This document shows positions 1-9,189 of a DNA stretch of 64,000 bases, piece by piece. Numbering within the stretch: the first letter of the stretch is position 1; every line of letters starts with the position of its first letter. Source of the DNA: Ponticaulis profundi (lineage in GTDB: Bacteria; Pseudomonadota; Alphaproteobacteria; Caulobacterales; Hyphomonadaceae); NCBI RefSeq assembly GCF_042659465.1, contig NZ_JBHSSW010000017.1, forward strand, positions 62,001 through 126,000, given 5' to 3'. Both the position numbers and the translations under genes were made by a program. The notes beneath the pieces were generated by a model. It made no database searches, was not told the DNA's origin, and saw only the letters and a list, made by a program, of their open reading frames with translations.

Positions 1-1166
1 GCAAGGAGTTCGTCTGCGGCCAGCGCATTCTCGACTTCCTGCCAGGCGGTCAGCACGGTGGTAACATAATTGGCAGCTGTCAGGCGAGCCTGTGCTTCAG
101 CGGCTTCAATGTTTGCCTTGATCGTTCCGCCGTTGAAGATCGGAGCGGTCAGGGAGCTGGCAACCTGACCTGCAATGAAGGCCGGGTCGAGGGCGTCGAC
201 GATGTCAGCGTTCGACGTGAACAAGCGTGCTGTCAGATCGAGTGATGGGCGCAGGGCAAGCCTTGCCTCTTCAACCCGGAAGCCTGCTGCTGCAATGCGT
301 GCTTCAGCCGCGTTGATATCGGGACGACGCGCCAGGAGGCTGGTCGGGTCACCGGTGCCTTCAATATCGGTCAGTTGGATGACGCCGTCGCTGGCTTCGA
401 TTTCATTCGCCGGGTAGCGGCCGAGGACGACTTCGATGGCGCGGCGCGCTTCACCGGTCGAACGCATCTGATCGAGCTGCGAGGCGCGTGCGGTCTCAAC
501 TGCGCTTCGTGCGAGACGAACATCCAGCGCGCCCGTCAGACCATTTCGAAAACGACGTTCGGTGAGGCGCAGCGTACGCTCCCGGGCGTCCAGTGTCTCG
601 TCGGCAAGGTCGAGCTGTCGAACGGCCGTGTTCAGCTGGATCCAGGCAATCGCTGTGCTGGCTGTGATGGAGAGGCGTGCGGCCTCAAAATCAGCTTCCG
701 CAGCAAGCAGGTCTGCATCAGATGCGGCAACACCAGCGGCCAGTCGGCCCCAGAGGTCTGGTTCCCAGCTGGCAATCAGGGAAAGTCCGAAGCCCGGTCC
801 TTCTGATCGTACCGCATCGTCATTCACGTCGATTACGTTGCTCGTCCAGTCTGCATCGGCGCCACCATTCAGAGAGGGCAATGTGCTGCCATATTCAGCA
901 GCGGCGGCTGCGCGGGCAGCCTGAACGCGGGCAGCACTGGCCTGCAGATCCGGACTGTTGATAAGGGCTTCACCGATGAGGGATGAAAGGGTGGGATCAT
1001 CAAAGCTTGCAACCCAGTCTCCCGTGACCGGAATGGGCGCGCGTTCACCATTCGTCCAGCTGGCAGGACGCTCCGGTTGCGGAACTGCCCATGGTTGCTG
1101 GCCGGTCGTGGTGCTCGCACAGCCGGCGAGAGCTGCAAAGCTGAGTAGTGTGAGCTGAGCTCGCAT
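1..1166 (-). CDS. NodT/TolC-family efflux outer-membrane lipoprotein (C-terminus beyond window)
   Basis: Outer-membrane channel of a tripartite (RND-type) exporter. It would link an inner-membrane pump and periplasmic adaptor to the outside. Translating the minus strand from the ATG at 1166 gives a lipoprotein signal ending in LAGC, with the lipidated Cys at residue 16. About 370 residues typical of the family follow: DWVASFDDPTLSSLI, repeated Ala-rich helices (ASAARVQAARAAAAEY), and the half-repeat motif RRPDINAAEARIAAA. The frame stays open to base 3, so roughly the last 70-90 residues lie outside. Adaptor and pump genes are not in the window. Upstream is a 15-bp palindrome that could be a repressor site. 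The family call is secure; the substrate is unknown. Confidence 0.9.
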   Translation of the reverse strand, partial: MRAQLTLLSFAALAGCASTTTGQQPWAVPQPERPASWTNGERAPIPVTGDWVASFDDPTLSSLIGEALINSPDLQASAARVQAARAAAAAEYGSTLPSLNGGADADWTSNVIDVNDDAVRSEGPGFGLSLIASWEPDLWGRLAAGVAASDADLLAAEADFEAARLSITASTAIAWIQLNTAVRQLDLADETLDARERTLRLTERRFRNGLTGALDVRLARSAVETARASQLDQMRSTGEARRAIEVVLGRYPANEIEASDGVIQLTDIEGTGDPTSLLARRPDINAAEARIAAAGFRVEEARLALRPSLDLTARLFTSNADIVDALDPAFIAGQVASSLTAPIFNGGTIKANIEAAEAQARLTAANYVTTVLTAWQEVENALAADELL

Positions 1167-1226
1167 CAAAAACTCCTGTTCTTGGCTCTCGAATAAGACG
1201 TAGATTTCTGACTGTCAACAAAAAGT

Positions 1227-1241
1227 TATCGTTTAACGATA
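1227..1241. promoter_or_regulatory. 15-bp palindrome between efflux gene and phoR
   Basis: TATCGTT-T-AACGATA is a perfect inverted repeat. It lies 60 bases upstream of the efflux lipoprotein start and about 125 bases upstream of phoR. Efflux operons are often controlled by TetR- or MarR-type repressors binding such sites, so this is a plausible operator. No regulator gene is adjacent, and the assignment is inference. Confidence 0.45.
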
Positions 1242-1364
1242 TAAATTGGGAGTAATGATTTCAGAAAAGAAATCTCCCCCTATCGTCATGAAGTTGATAC
1301 GTTGTTTTGCGACAAGTGGTTTTGGTGTGAGTCCGGTATTACACGGTGCAGTATAGGAAAATCT

Positions 1365-2882
1365 GTGGATTTGACAGAGGACGTGGAAGAAAACGGGGCA
1401 AAAGAGAAGTCCGCTCGATTTGAACTCGCTTTGCGTGCGCGTCGACGGGACTTTGCTGTGCTTACAGCCCTTACGATGGCGATTTTGCTCATCCTGTTTG
1501 CATCCGGAACACTTGCGCTGAGTGAGGCGCTGACGGCTGCGCTGATTTTCATTTTCTCGGCGACGGCGTTCTACCTGTCCTCGGATGCTGACGCGCGTGA
1601 TGGTCAGATCATGACCCAGTTCGCTGCGGAGCGCCGACAGGACGCTATGGGCGAACGCGCTTTGAGTGCAGGTCGACAGGTTTCTGGTGAAGATGTTCGC
1701 ACCTTGATTGAAGCGTATCCGCAACCGGCCCTGATTTCTGATTTTGATGGGCGGGTTTATTTCGCGAACGCAGGCGCTGGCGATGTTTTCCGTCTGCCAA
1801 AAGGTGGCATCGGCATTGGCCCTTCCATCATCCGCCGTGTCGACATGTTGCGTCGCCTCGACGCGATTAAGGCGGGGCGACCGCCGGAGCCGATGGAAAT
1901 CGAGATTGAAGGTACGCCGGATCGGCATTTCTCCGTCTGGACGGCGCCGCTTTCGATTCATGGTGAGCCACGTGTCCTTGTCGTGCTCATCGAACTGACG
2001 GAACTCAGACGGGCCGAGAAGGCCCGTGCTGACTTCCTGGCCAATGCATCGCATGAATTGCGTACGCCGCTGACCTCGCTGGCTGGCTTCATTGAGACCA
2101 TGCGCGGCCCTGCCAAAGATGATCCGGAGGCCTGGGATCGGTTTCTGGAAATCATGTATGGTCAGACCGAGCGCATGCGCCGCCTCATTCATGACCTGTT
2201 ATCGCTCTCGCGTATCGAGCTGTCTGAACACCGCCGTCCCGACAAGGTTGTCGATTTCGGTGCGCTGGTCGAAGAGAATTACGAAGCCATGTTGCCGGTG
2301 GCGCGCGAGCGCGGCATCAAGCTCGAATTCCTGTCTTCGGTTGATCAGGCAAATGTCTATGGCGTGAAAGACGAACTCACTCAGGTTCTGCAGAACCTCA
2401 TCGATAACGCGATCAAGTATACAACGCCGGGATCGAGCGTGCTGGTCGAGATTGCATCCGGACTGGATCTGGAAGAGGCACGTCTGTTTACGTCGCGGCG
2501 CTGGAATAACGCAGCGCGCATTTCGATCAGCCAGGCGCGACCCGATGCCGATGTTCCATTGGTCGCAATTCGTGTGAGCGATGAAGGTCAGGGTATTAAC
2601 CGTGAACATCTGCCACGTCTTGGTGAGCGTTTTTATCGTGTCGATGAAGGACGTGATCGCACTGTGGGGGGGACCGGGCTTGGTCTTGCCATTGTGAAAC
2701 ACATCATCACCCGGCACCGGGGCGGCTTGCTCGTTGAAAGTGAAACCGGGCGAGGGTCGGCCTTTGGTATCTGGTTGCCGATGGTTGGACAAAAGCTTGC
2801 ACAGCTCAAGAATTCAGATAACACAGACGCTCCGGCTTCGGATGAAAAGACGTCTTCCACTTCTTTACCGGATGCGTCTTAG
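1365..2882 (+). CDS. phoR: PhoR-type phosphate sensor histidine kinase
   Basis: Membrane histidine kinase that would control PhoB phosphorylation according to phosphate supply through the Pst transporter and PhoU. An ATG at 1302 is in frame, but the GTG at 1365 is preferred: AGGA lies 6 bases before it and the extra 21 N-terminal residues look non-coding. From GTG the protein has 505 residues. It has two membrane segments near residues 30-75, a PAS-like region (PQPALISDFDGRVYFANA), HisKA with FLANASHELRTP (phospho-His about residue 230), N-box QNLIDNAIKY, and G-boxes DEGQGI and GGTGLGLAIV. It starts the block phoR-pstC-pstA-pstB-phoU-phoB. No convincing Pho box was seen upstream. Confidence 0.93.
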   Translation: MDLTEDVEENGAKEKSARFELALRARRRDFAVLTALTMAILLILFASGTLALSEALTAALIFIFSATAFYLSSDADARDGQIMTQFAAERRQDAMGERALSAGRQVSGEDVRTLIEAYPQPALISDFDGRVYFANAGAGDVFRLPKGGIGIGPSIIRRVDMLRRLDAIKAGRPPEPMEIEIEGTPDRHFSVWTAPLSIHGEPRVLVVLIELTELRRAEKARADFLANASHELRTPLTSLAGFIETMRGPAKDDPEAWDRFLEIMYGQTERMRRLIHDLLSLSRIELSEHRRPDKVVDFGALVEENYEAMLPVARERGIKLEFLSSVDQANVYGVKDELTQVLQNLIDNAIKYTTPGSSVLVEIASGLDLEEARLFTSRRWNNAARISISQARPDADVPLVAIRVSDEGQGINREHLPRLGERFYRVDEGRDRTVGGTGLGLAIVKHIITRHRGGLLVESETGRGSAFGIWLPMVGQKLAQLKNSDNTDAPASDEKTSSTSLPDAS

Positions 2883-2921
2883 GTCGCCGGCATTGCCGTC
2901 CTCCGGTCGTTTGTAATCGCC

Positions 2922-4154
2922 ATGAATTATCCAGCCTATCAGCAAAGCCTCACGCTTATCGCTTTGATTGTCTGTTTTGCCTTTCTGGCAGGACGGATCT
3001 GGGCTGTGCAGCTGGCGCGCAGGCGCGCAAATCATCTGGCGTCATTGCCGATCTATTACGGATGGTATGGTGCGCTTGGTGCATTGTTTCCGGCCATGAC
3101 GCTGGGCCTGCTCGGCTGGTTTCTTCCAATCCCATCGGCTGTTCTGAATATCGCGATTCCTCTGGCATCCTTTGTCGGAGCGATGGTCTGCCTGTTTCAG
3201 ATCAGTCCCCAGCTGACGGCTCAGCGCCGGGTCGAGCGGATGATACGCTGGCTGCTCATGGCGAGCGGTGTTGTCGCGATCATGACAACGCTTGGCATTA
3301 TACTATCGCTCGTCTTTGAGACGTTTCTCTTCTTCGGTCACCCGGATGTCAGCGTGATCGACTTTTTCACCGGCACAGAATGGAGTGCGCAGACATCCAG
3401 CCGTTTTGGCGCTGTACCGCTTTTCTTCGGGACATTCTTTGTCGGACTGATCGCGCTGGTGATTGCGGCGCCCGTGGGCCTGTTCTCTGCGATCTATATG
3501 TCAGAATATGCTTCTCCGCGCACCCGGCAGATTCTGAAGCCGTTCCTTGAAGTCCTGGCCGGTATTCCGACCGTCGTTTATGGCTTCTTCGCGATTCTGG
3601 TCGTGGCGCCTGCCGTCCGATCTGCGGGCGATGGTCTGAATGATTTGCTGCGCCCCTTTTTTGGCGGCGCAGATGTGATTGCGACGCAACCCAAGAGCGC
3701 GCTTGCCGCCGGTATCGTCATGGGGATCATGATTGTGCCGTTCATTTCTTCACTCTCCGATGATGTCATTCGTTCCGTGCCGCGCAAGCTGCGCAATGGC
3801 GCGATTGGTCTTGGCGCGACCACATCTGAAACTCTGAAAGATGTTGTCCTTCCGGCAGCTTTTCCAGGATTGATGGCCGCCATGCTGCTCGCCGTTTCCC
3901 GTGCGATCGGTGAAACCATGATCGTGGTGATGGCGGCTGGCGAACGCGCCAATATCACGCTTAATCCGTTTGAAGATGTGACCACTGTGACGGTTCAGAT
4001 CGTGGCACTGATGACGGGTGACCCAGCATTTGACAGCCCACGTACACTTTCCGCCTTTGCGCTTGGGGCGGTGCTGTTCTGCATAACGCTCGCGTTCAAC
4101 GTGCTTGCGCAATGGATCGTGGATCGACAGCGGAGGCGTTATGCCGGTTTCTGA
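2922..4154 (+). CDS. pstC: Phosphate ABC transporter permease PstC
   Basis: Inner-membrane permease of the high-affinity phosphate importer, pairing with PstA and powered by PstB. It has 410 residues, longer than enteric PstC (about 320), with an extended N-terminal membrane region before the core. The core has several hydrophobic helices and the cytoplasmic coupling loop GAIGLGATTSETLKDVVLP, followed by AIGETMIVVMAAG, which is typical of PstC. It starts 39 bases after phoR. Its 3' end overlaps pstA by 14 bases, so the two are probably translationally coupled. A pstS gene for the periplasmic phosphate-binding protein is absent here and must lie elsewhere. Confidence 0.94.
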   Translation: MNYPAYQQSLTLIALIVCFAFLAGRIWAVQLARRRANHLASLPIYYGWYGALGALFPAMTLGLLGWFLPIPSAVLNIAIPLASFVGAMVCLFQISPQLTAQRRVERMIRWLLMASGVVAIMTTLGIILSLVFETFLFFGHPDVSVIDFFTGTEWSAQTSSRFGAVPLFFGTFFVGLIALVIAAPVGLFSAIYMSEYASPRTRQILKPFLEVLAGIPTVVYGFFAILVVAPAVRSAGDGLNDLLRPFFGGADVIATQPKSALAAGIVMGIMIVPFISSLSDDVIRSVPRKLRNGAIGLGATTSETLKDVVLPAAFPGLMAAMLLAVSRAIGETMIVVMAAGERANITLNPFEDVTTVTVQIVALMTGDPAFDSPRTLSAFALGAVLFCITLAFNVLAQWIVDRQRRRYAGF

Positions 4155-5883
4155 TCTGCAGGCTGTCACGCGTACCGATGCTTTCGAAGCCCGTCTGAAA
4201 AAGAGACGGCGTGCGGAAATGCGTTTCAAGACTTACGGCCTGACGGCGATCGGTTTCGCGGGCCTGTTGCTGATCGTTCTGCTGACGTCGGTTGTGCTGG
4301 AAGCGCAAAGTGCGTTCACACGATACAATCTGCGTCTGGAGATCAAGCCCGAACGCGCTGATACCCGAGTCATTTATGATCAGATCCGTGGTCAGATTTT
4401 CGATATTTTCCCGGAGGTTGAAAACGATCGGAATGAGCGCATCGAAGTGGGTGGACTGGTCACCATTCTTGCAGCGCAGCCTGTCGCCGAGAAACTGAAG
4501 ACAGCCGAGATCGGACGTGCTGGCCGCCTGAAGAAAATACTGGTGCCGATTTCTGATCAGGCCGACATGTATTTGAAGGGCGAAATCACAGGTCAGGTGA
4601 CCGGCCGTGTCGAGGTTGTTCAGCGTGAAGAACAAAGGCTTCAGGCTGATTTCTCCCGTGTTTATGCCTCGTTCCGCACGAAGCTCTCTGCCGAGATCTC
4701 ACGGTTTCGTTCCAGCATGCTGGCGCCTGCAGAGCAGGAATACAAACGCTTGCTCGCCCGCAGTGAGCGTGCGCCGGACGATGTATCCTTGCGTGAACGG
4801 ATGGCAGGCGCGAAAGACCGGTTCGACGCTGCGCGCGCCCAAATGGCGGACATGCAGGCAAGGCTTGCCGCAGATGCTTATGAATTCCGGTTTACCGATC
4901 CGAGTCTGTTGATTGAACTCGACGACGGGACATGGCGCGCGACGGCGATCGCAGGTGATCATCTGGATATCGAGCCTCTGTTGACCTGGGCAGTGCCGCA
5001 GGAGCGCCAGGGGCAGTATCTGCTTGTTTCATCTCCGCGCATCGAGCGTCCGATCACAGACCGGCAGATTGCTGCGACGCAGGCGCTGAAGCAGCTGGGC
5101 TATCTGTCCCGCGATTTCAATGTGCCATTCCTGTTTCGGGCGGATTCGTCCGAAGCCGAGATGGCCGGCGTCCTGGGGGCTCTGATCGGGTCCATCCTCA
5201 TCATGGTCGTGACCATGTGTCTGGCGGTGCCGGTGGGGATCGCTGCGGCGATCTATCTGGAAGAGTTTGCCCCGCGAACATGGCTGACGCGTCTGATCCA
5301 GATCAATATCAACAACCTCGCGGCGGTGCCTTCTATCGTTTTCGGCTTGCTTGGGGCGGCAATCTTTATAAATGGCGTCGCAATCGACATCCCGTTTACC
5401 GACTGGAATTTCACGCTTGGTGGTGGCCTTGGCCGTGGCTGGCCGGTTGTGGGCGGGCTGGTGCTGGCATTGATGACTCTTCCTACGATCATCATCAGTT
5501 CGCGCGCGGCGCTTGCAGCGGTTCCCGATTCCATACGTCAGGCCGCACTCGGCGTTGGTGCGTCCAGATTGCAGATGGTTGGCCATCATGTGCTGCCGCA
5601 GGCCGGTCCGGGTATTCTGACCGGCTCAATTATCGGCCTTGCGCAGGCTTTGGGCGAAACAGCGCCGCTTCTGCTCATCGGCATGGTCGCCTTCATCGGC
5701 GACTTGCCAAATGGCCTGAATGAGCGTTCCACCGCGTTACCGGTTCTGATCTATCAATGGTCCACACGGGCAGAGCGTGCCTGGGAGCCGATGACGTCGG
5801 CAGCGATTATCGTGCTGCTTCTGGTGATGCTGGCGATGAATGCGGTCGCAATCTGGCTGCGCCTGAAGTATGAGAGGAAATGA
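4141..5883 (+). CDS. pstA: Phosphate ABC transporter permease PstA with long periplasmic insertion
   Basis: Second permease of the Pst importer. The frame is open from 4105, but ATG 4141 has GGAGG four bases upstream and overlaps the end of pstC, so it is the likely start (580 residues). Enteric PstA is about 300 residues. Here a DUF3333-like N-terminal helix (about residues 25-50) is followed by roughly 270 extra residues, presumably periplasmic. They include a charged, probably coiled-coil stretch (REEQRLQADFSRVYASF and onward). The permease core then begins near residue 340, with LGVGASRLQMVGHHVLPQA as coupling loop and QALGETAPLLLIGM. Its stop overlaps the pstB start (ATGA). The insertion could contact PstS or PhoR; that is speculation. 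Confidence 0.93.
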   Translation: MPVSDLQAVTRTDAFEARLKKRRRAEMRFKTYGLTAIGFAGLLLIVLLTSVVLEAQSAFTRYNLRLEIKPERADTRVIYDQIRGQIFDIFPEVENDRNERIEVGGLVTILAAQPVAEKLKTAEIGRAGRLKKILVPISDQADMYLKGEITGQVTGRVEVVQREEQRLQADFSRVYASFRTKLSAEISRFRSSMLAPAEQEYKRLLARSERAPDDVSLRERMAGAKDRFDAARAQMADMQARLAADAYEFRFTDPSLLIELDDGTWRATAIAGDHLDIEPLLTWAVPQERQGQYLLVSSPRIERPITDRQIAATQALKQLGYLSRDFNVPFLFRADSSEAEMAGVLGALIGSILIMVVTMCLAVPVGIAAAIYLEEFAPRTWLTRLIQININNLAAVPSIVFGLLGAAIFINGVAIDIPFTDWNFTLGGGLGRGWPVVGGLVLALMTLPTIIISSRAALAAVPDSIRQAALGVGASRLQMVGHHVLPQAGPGILTGSIIGLAQALGETAPLLLIGMVAFIGDLPNGLNERSTALPVLIYQWSTRAERAWEPMTSAAIIVLLLVMLAMNAVAIWLRLKYERK

Positions 5884-6692
5884 GCATGAATGACATGATG
5901 CCCATCTCTGACGGTCAGGCGGGAATAGCCGGTCTGGATCGAAAGATCGTCGTAAAGGACGTGACCGTTCGCTATGGCAGCAAGGTCGCGATTGATGACG
6001 TGTCTCTGCAGATCAAGGACAACAATGTTACGGCATTGATCGGACCATCAGGTTGCGGCAAGTCGACATTCTTGCGGTGCATCAACCGCATGAATGACAC
6101 GATTGAGGGCTGTCATGTGACCGGCAGCATCCAGATCGATAATCAGGAGATCATGGCCTCCAGGGTCGATCCGGCTGTCCTGCGCGCACGTGTCGGCATG
6201 GTGTTTCAGGATCCCAATCCTTTTCCGAAAACCGTTTTTGACAATGTTGCCTATGGCCCGCGCATTCATGGTCTCGCATCCTCGAAAAGCGAGCTTGAAG
6301 AGATCGTGCAGCACAGCCTTGAGCGGGCAGGGCTCTGGGAAGAGGTCAAGGATGGTCTGCACAAGATGGGGACAGCTCTATCGGGCGGTCAGCAGCAAAG
6401 GCTGGTGATTGCGCGGGCGATTGCCGTGAACCCTGAAATCATCCTCATGGATGAGCCATGTTCGGCGCTTGACCCGATTGCCACCGCCAAGATCGAAGAA
6501 CTGATCGATGAGTTGCGCCAGAATTATTGTATTCTGATTGTGACCCACTCCATGTCACAGGCTGCACGCATTTCGCAGGACACGGCGTTTTTCCATATGG
6601 GACGCCTTGTCGAGACGGGACCAACGGAGCAGATATTCACAAATCCGCGTGAAAAGCGGACCCATGATTATGTTACGGGACGATACGGATAG
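5880..6692 (+). CDS. pstB: Phosphate ABC transporter ATP-binding protein PstB
   Basis: Cytoplasmic ATPase that drives phosphate import through PstC/PstA. It has 270 residues, normal for the family. Walker A is GPSGCGKST, the Q-loop region reads VFQDPNPFPKTVFDNVAYG, the signature is LSGGQQQRLVIARA, Walker B is ILMDEPCSALDP, and the switch His lies in VTHSM. The text CINRMNDTIEGCHVTG is characteristic of PstB rather than other ABC ATPases. ATG 5880 overlaps the pstA stop. phoU follows after five bases. Confidence 0.97.
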   Translation: MSMNDMMPISDGQAGIAGLDRKIVVKDVTVRYGSKVAIDDVSLQIKDNNVTALIGPSGCGKSTFLRCINRMNDTIEGCHVTGSIQIDNQEIMASRVDPAVLRARVGMVFQDPNPFPKTVFDNVAYGPRIHGLASSKSELEEIVQHSLERAGLWEEVKDGLHKMGTALSGGQQQRLVIARAIAVNPEIILMDEPCSALDPIATAKIEELIDELRQNYCILIVTHSMSQAARISQDTAFFHMGRLVETGPTEQIFTNPREKRTHDYVTGRYG

Positions 6693-6697
6693 GCATT

Positions 6698-7402
6698 ATG
6701 GTTCAAGGGCATACCGTTAAGGCATTCACATCTGAGCTGAACGCGCTGACCCATGACGTGTTGCGCATGGGTGGACTGGCTGAAGCCATGATTTCCGATA
6801 TGGCAACCGCCTTTGCCGAAGGCGATCTGGAGCTTGCGCAGCGTGTCATCGGTGCGGACCGTGAGGTCGACGAACTTGAGGCGCGCATTGAGCGCGAGAT
6901 CATGCGTCTTCTGGCTTTGCGTCAGCCAGTTGCTCAGGATTTGCGCAGCATCATTGCCGCTCTGAAAGTCTCCAATGATCTGGAGCGTATCGGGGATCTT
7001 TCCAAGAATGTCTGCAAACGCCTCATCGAGATGGGTGATGATCTGACAAGCGTCGGCAAGGGGAGCGTCGAGCGCATGTCGCGCGCCGTTCGCCTGCAGC
7101 TGAAGTCGGTTCTGGATGCGTATTCAACGGAGAATCCGCAGGAAGCAATTGATGTCTGGCTCAATGATGAAGAGATCGATGAGCACTATAACAGCATGTT
7201 CCGGGAAGTGCTGACCTACATGATGGAAGACCCAAGAATGATCAGTATGGGCGCACATCTACTTTTTATTGCAAAAAACTTGGAACGCATCGGTGATCAT
7301 TGTACGAACATTGCGGAAGTGGTTCATTTCTACGTGACCGGCGACGAGTTACCACTCACGCGCCCGAAGGTCTCTGAAATGGGCCGCACAAAAGAGGCTT
7401 AG
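6698..7402 (+). CDS. phoU: PhoU phosphate signalling regulator
   Basis: Cytoplasmic helical protein that connects the Pst transporter to the PhoR kinase and keeps PhoB inactive when phosphate is plentiful. It has 234 residues made of two PhoU repeats. Repeat metal-binding and helix motifs are visible as LKVSNDLERIGDLSKNVCKR and LLFIAKNLERIGDHCTNIAE. It sits five bases after pstB and 16 before phoB, so it is clearly in the same operon. Nothing unusual was seen. Confidence 0.96.
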   Translation: MVQGHTVKAFTSELNALTHDVLRMGGLAEAMISDMATAFAEGDLELAQRVIGADREVDELEARIEREIMRLLALRQPVAQDLRSIIAALKVSNDLERIGDLSKNVCKRLIEMGDDLTSVGKGSVERMSRAVRLQLKSVLDAYSTENPQEAIDVWLNDEEIDEHYNSMFREVLTYMMEDPRMISMGAHLLFIAKNLERIGDHCTNIAEVVHFYVTGDELPLTRPKVSEMGRTKEA

Positions 7403-7418
7403 CTGCGGTAGCGTATCC

Positions 7419-8120
7419 ATGACACCTTACATTCTCATTGCAGAAGATGAGCAATCCGTCGCCGAATTGTTGCAATACAATCTGAAGCGCGAAGGCTATG
7501 AAACGGGCGTTGCCAGAGATGGCGAAGAAGCTCTCGTGATGATGCGGGAGCGGGCACCGGACCTTTTGCTGCTCGACTGGATGCTGCCGAAAGTGACCGG
7601 CATTGAAGTGTGCCGTCAGGTGCGGTCTCGATCAGAAACGCGAAACACACCGATCATCATGCTCACCGCGCGCGCCGAAGAGACCGATCGCATTCGCGGG
7701 CTGGATCAGGGCGCTGACGACTATGTCACCAAACCTTTCTCGCCGACGGAACTGATCGCGCGTATCCGGGCCGTGTTGCGTCGTATTCGTCCGGGTCTTG
7801 CTGACGATATCCTCACGTGCGGTGACATCGAGATCAATCGTGGTTCACACACGGTGATGCGCGGTGGCAAAGAGCTTCATCTTGGTCCGACCGAGTTTCG
7901 CCTGCTTGATTATCTGATCCAGCGTCCGGGGCGAGTTTTCTCTCGCGAGCAATTGCTGGACGCTGTCTGGGGCGCTGACGTGTATGTCGAGGCTCGCACG
8001 GTCGATGTGCATATCGGACGCCTGCGGAAAGCTCTGAACAAATACTCGGATGTGGACGTGATCCGCACAGTACGTTCAGCAGGCTATTCTCTGGTTCCCG
8101 ACCGCGAAGCCGCAAGTTAG
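7419..8120 (+). CDS. phoB: PhoB-type response regulator
   Basis: Transcription factor of the phosphate-starvation response, partner of PhoR. It has 233 residues. The receiver domain has AEDE, phospho-acceptor Asp53 in LLLLDWMLPK, Thr in MLTARAEE and Lys in VTKPFSP. The C-terminal OmpR-type winged helix contains LGPTEFRLLDYLIQRPGRVFSREQLLDAVWG and RTVDVHIGRLRKAL (quoted in parts). It is the last gene of the block. Unlike many phoBR pairs, phoR is five genes upstream rather than adjacent. Confidence 0.95.
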   Translation: MTPYILIAEDEQSVAELLQYNLKREGYETGVARDGEEALVMMRERAPDLLLLDWMLPKVTGIEVCRQVRSRSETRNTPIIMLTARAEETDRIRGLDQGADDYVTKPFSPTELIARIRAVLRRIRPGLADDILTCGDIEINRGSHTVMRGGKELHLGPTEFRLLDYLIQRPGRVFSREQLLDAVWGADVYVEARTVDVHIGRLRKALNKYSDVDVIRTVRSAGYSLVPDREAAS

Positions 8121-8214
8121 ATCCGACTTCCCTCAAGGGCATGCTTGTTCTCCGGTGAGAAACCCGCCAGTCTGAAGGCAAGGCGGGAATAATTGCCATT
8201 CAGGGAGGATACGC

Positions 8215-9189
8215 ATGAAGGCTCTGGTCTGTTCAGAGATCACCGAGGATATGTCCGGCATCGCCGTGACAGACATTGATGCGCCAAAGCCTGCGGCTGG
8301 AGACGTCAAAATCCGCGTTCACGCGGCCAGTATCAACTTTCCCGATATCCTGATGTGTCAGGGCAAATACCAGTTCAAGCCTGACCTGCCGTTTACACCC
8401 GGGATGGATGTCGCTGGCGAGGTTGTCGAACTGGGGGAGGGCGTGACCGGGTTTCGTGTTGGTGATCGGGTTTGTGGAGGAGCCAAGACGGGTGGTTTTG
8501 CCGAATTTGCCTGTCTCGCTCCGGAAGCTCTGCGCCAGATCCCGGATAATTTCAGCTATTCACAAGCCGCATCCTACGGCGCCGCCTATCTGACCGCTTA
8601 TGTCGCGCTGGTTCGACGCGCGCGGCTGGAAGCGGGCGAAACACTGCTCGTGCATGGCGCTTCCGGCGGTGTTGGTATGGCCGCCGTTGATGTGGGCAAA
8701 CTGCTCGGTGCGACCGTCATCGCGACCGGCGGATCAGACGACAAGCTCGCCAAGGTCAAAGCCTATGGCGCTGACCATGTGATCAATACTACGAGCGGCT
8801 TCCGTGAGGAGGTGAAAGCGCTGACGGATGGCCGCGGCGCCGACGTTATCTATGACCCGGTGGGTGGTGATGTGTTTGACGAGAGCACGCGCTGCATTGC
8901 CTTTGACGGCCGACTTCTCGTGATTGGATTTACATCCGGTCGCATCGCCGATGTGAAGACGAATATTCCTCTCATCAAAGGCTTTTCGGTCGTTGGCGTG
9001 CGTGCCGGAGAGTATGGCCGCCGGTTTCCCGAAAAGGGCCGTGAGAACATGGAAGCCATTTGGCAATGGGCTGCGGACGGGAACACCCATCCCCATATTC
9101 ACGCCGAACTGCCACTTGATCAGGTTATTGGCGGCATGAATATGCTGACCGATCGCCAGGTCGTCGGAAAGGTGATTATTACGCCTTAG
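8215..9189 (+). CDS. Zinc-independent NADPH:quinone oxidoreductase family protein
   Basis: Medium-chain dehydrogenase/reductase without the zinc ligands, of the quinone oxidoreductase type. It would reduce quinones or enone-like compounds with NADPH. It has 324 residues: an N-terminal GroES-like fold (AASINFPDILMCQGKYQF, PFTPGMDVAGEV) and a Rossmann domain with HGASGGVGMAAVDVGKLLGA, which is the family dinucleotide motif. The start is ATG 8215 with GGGAGGA upstream. The last 11 bases overlap the 3' end of the convergent pseudo-receiver gene. The physiological substrate cannot be read from sequence. Confidence 0.88.
   Translation: MKALVCSEITEDMSGIAVTDIDAPKPAAGDVKIRVHAASINFPDILMCQGKYQFKPDLPFTPGMDVAGEVVELGEGVTGFRVGDRVCGGAKTGGFAEFACLAPEALRQIPDNFSYSQAASYGAAYLTAYVALVRRARLEAGETLLVHGASGGVGMAAVDVGKLLGATVIATGGSDDKLAKVKAYGADHVINTTSGFREEVKALTDGRGADVIYDPVGGDVFDESTRCIAFDGRLLVIGFTSGRIADVKTNIPLIKGFSVVGVRAGEYGRRFPEKGRENMEAIWQWAADGNTHPHIHAELPLDQVIGGMNMLTDRQVVGKVIITP

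Noticed and set aside
1167..1364. Possible Pho box before phoR (CTGTCA at 1212)
   Set aside because: Only one half-site is present; the second CTGTCA at 11-bp spacing is missing.
1233..2192. 319-residue minus-strand frame opposite phoR
   Set aside because: Lies wholly antisense to a clear histidine kinase and its product resembles no protein family.
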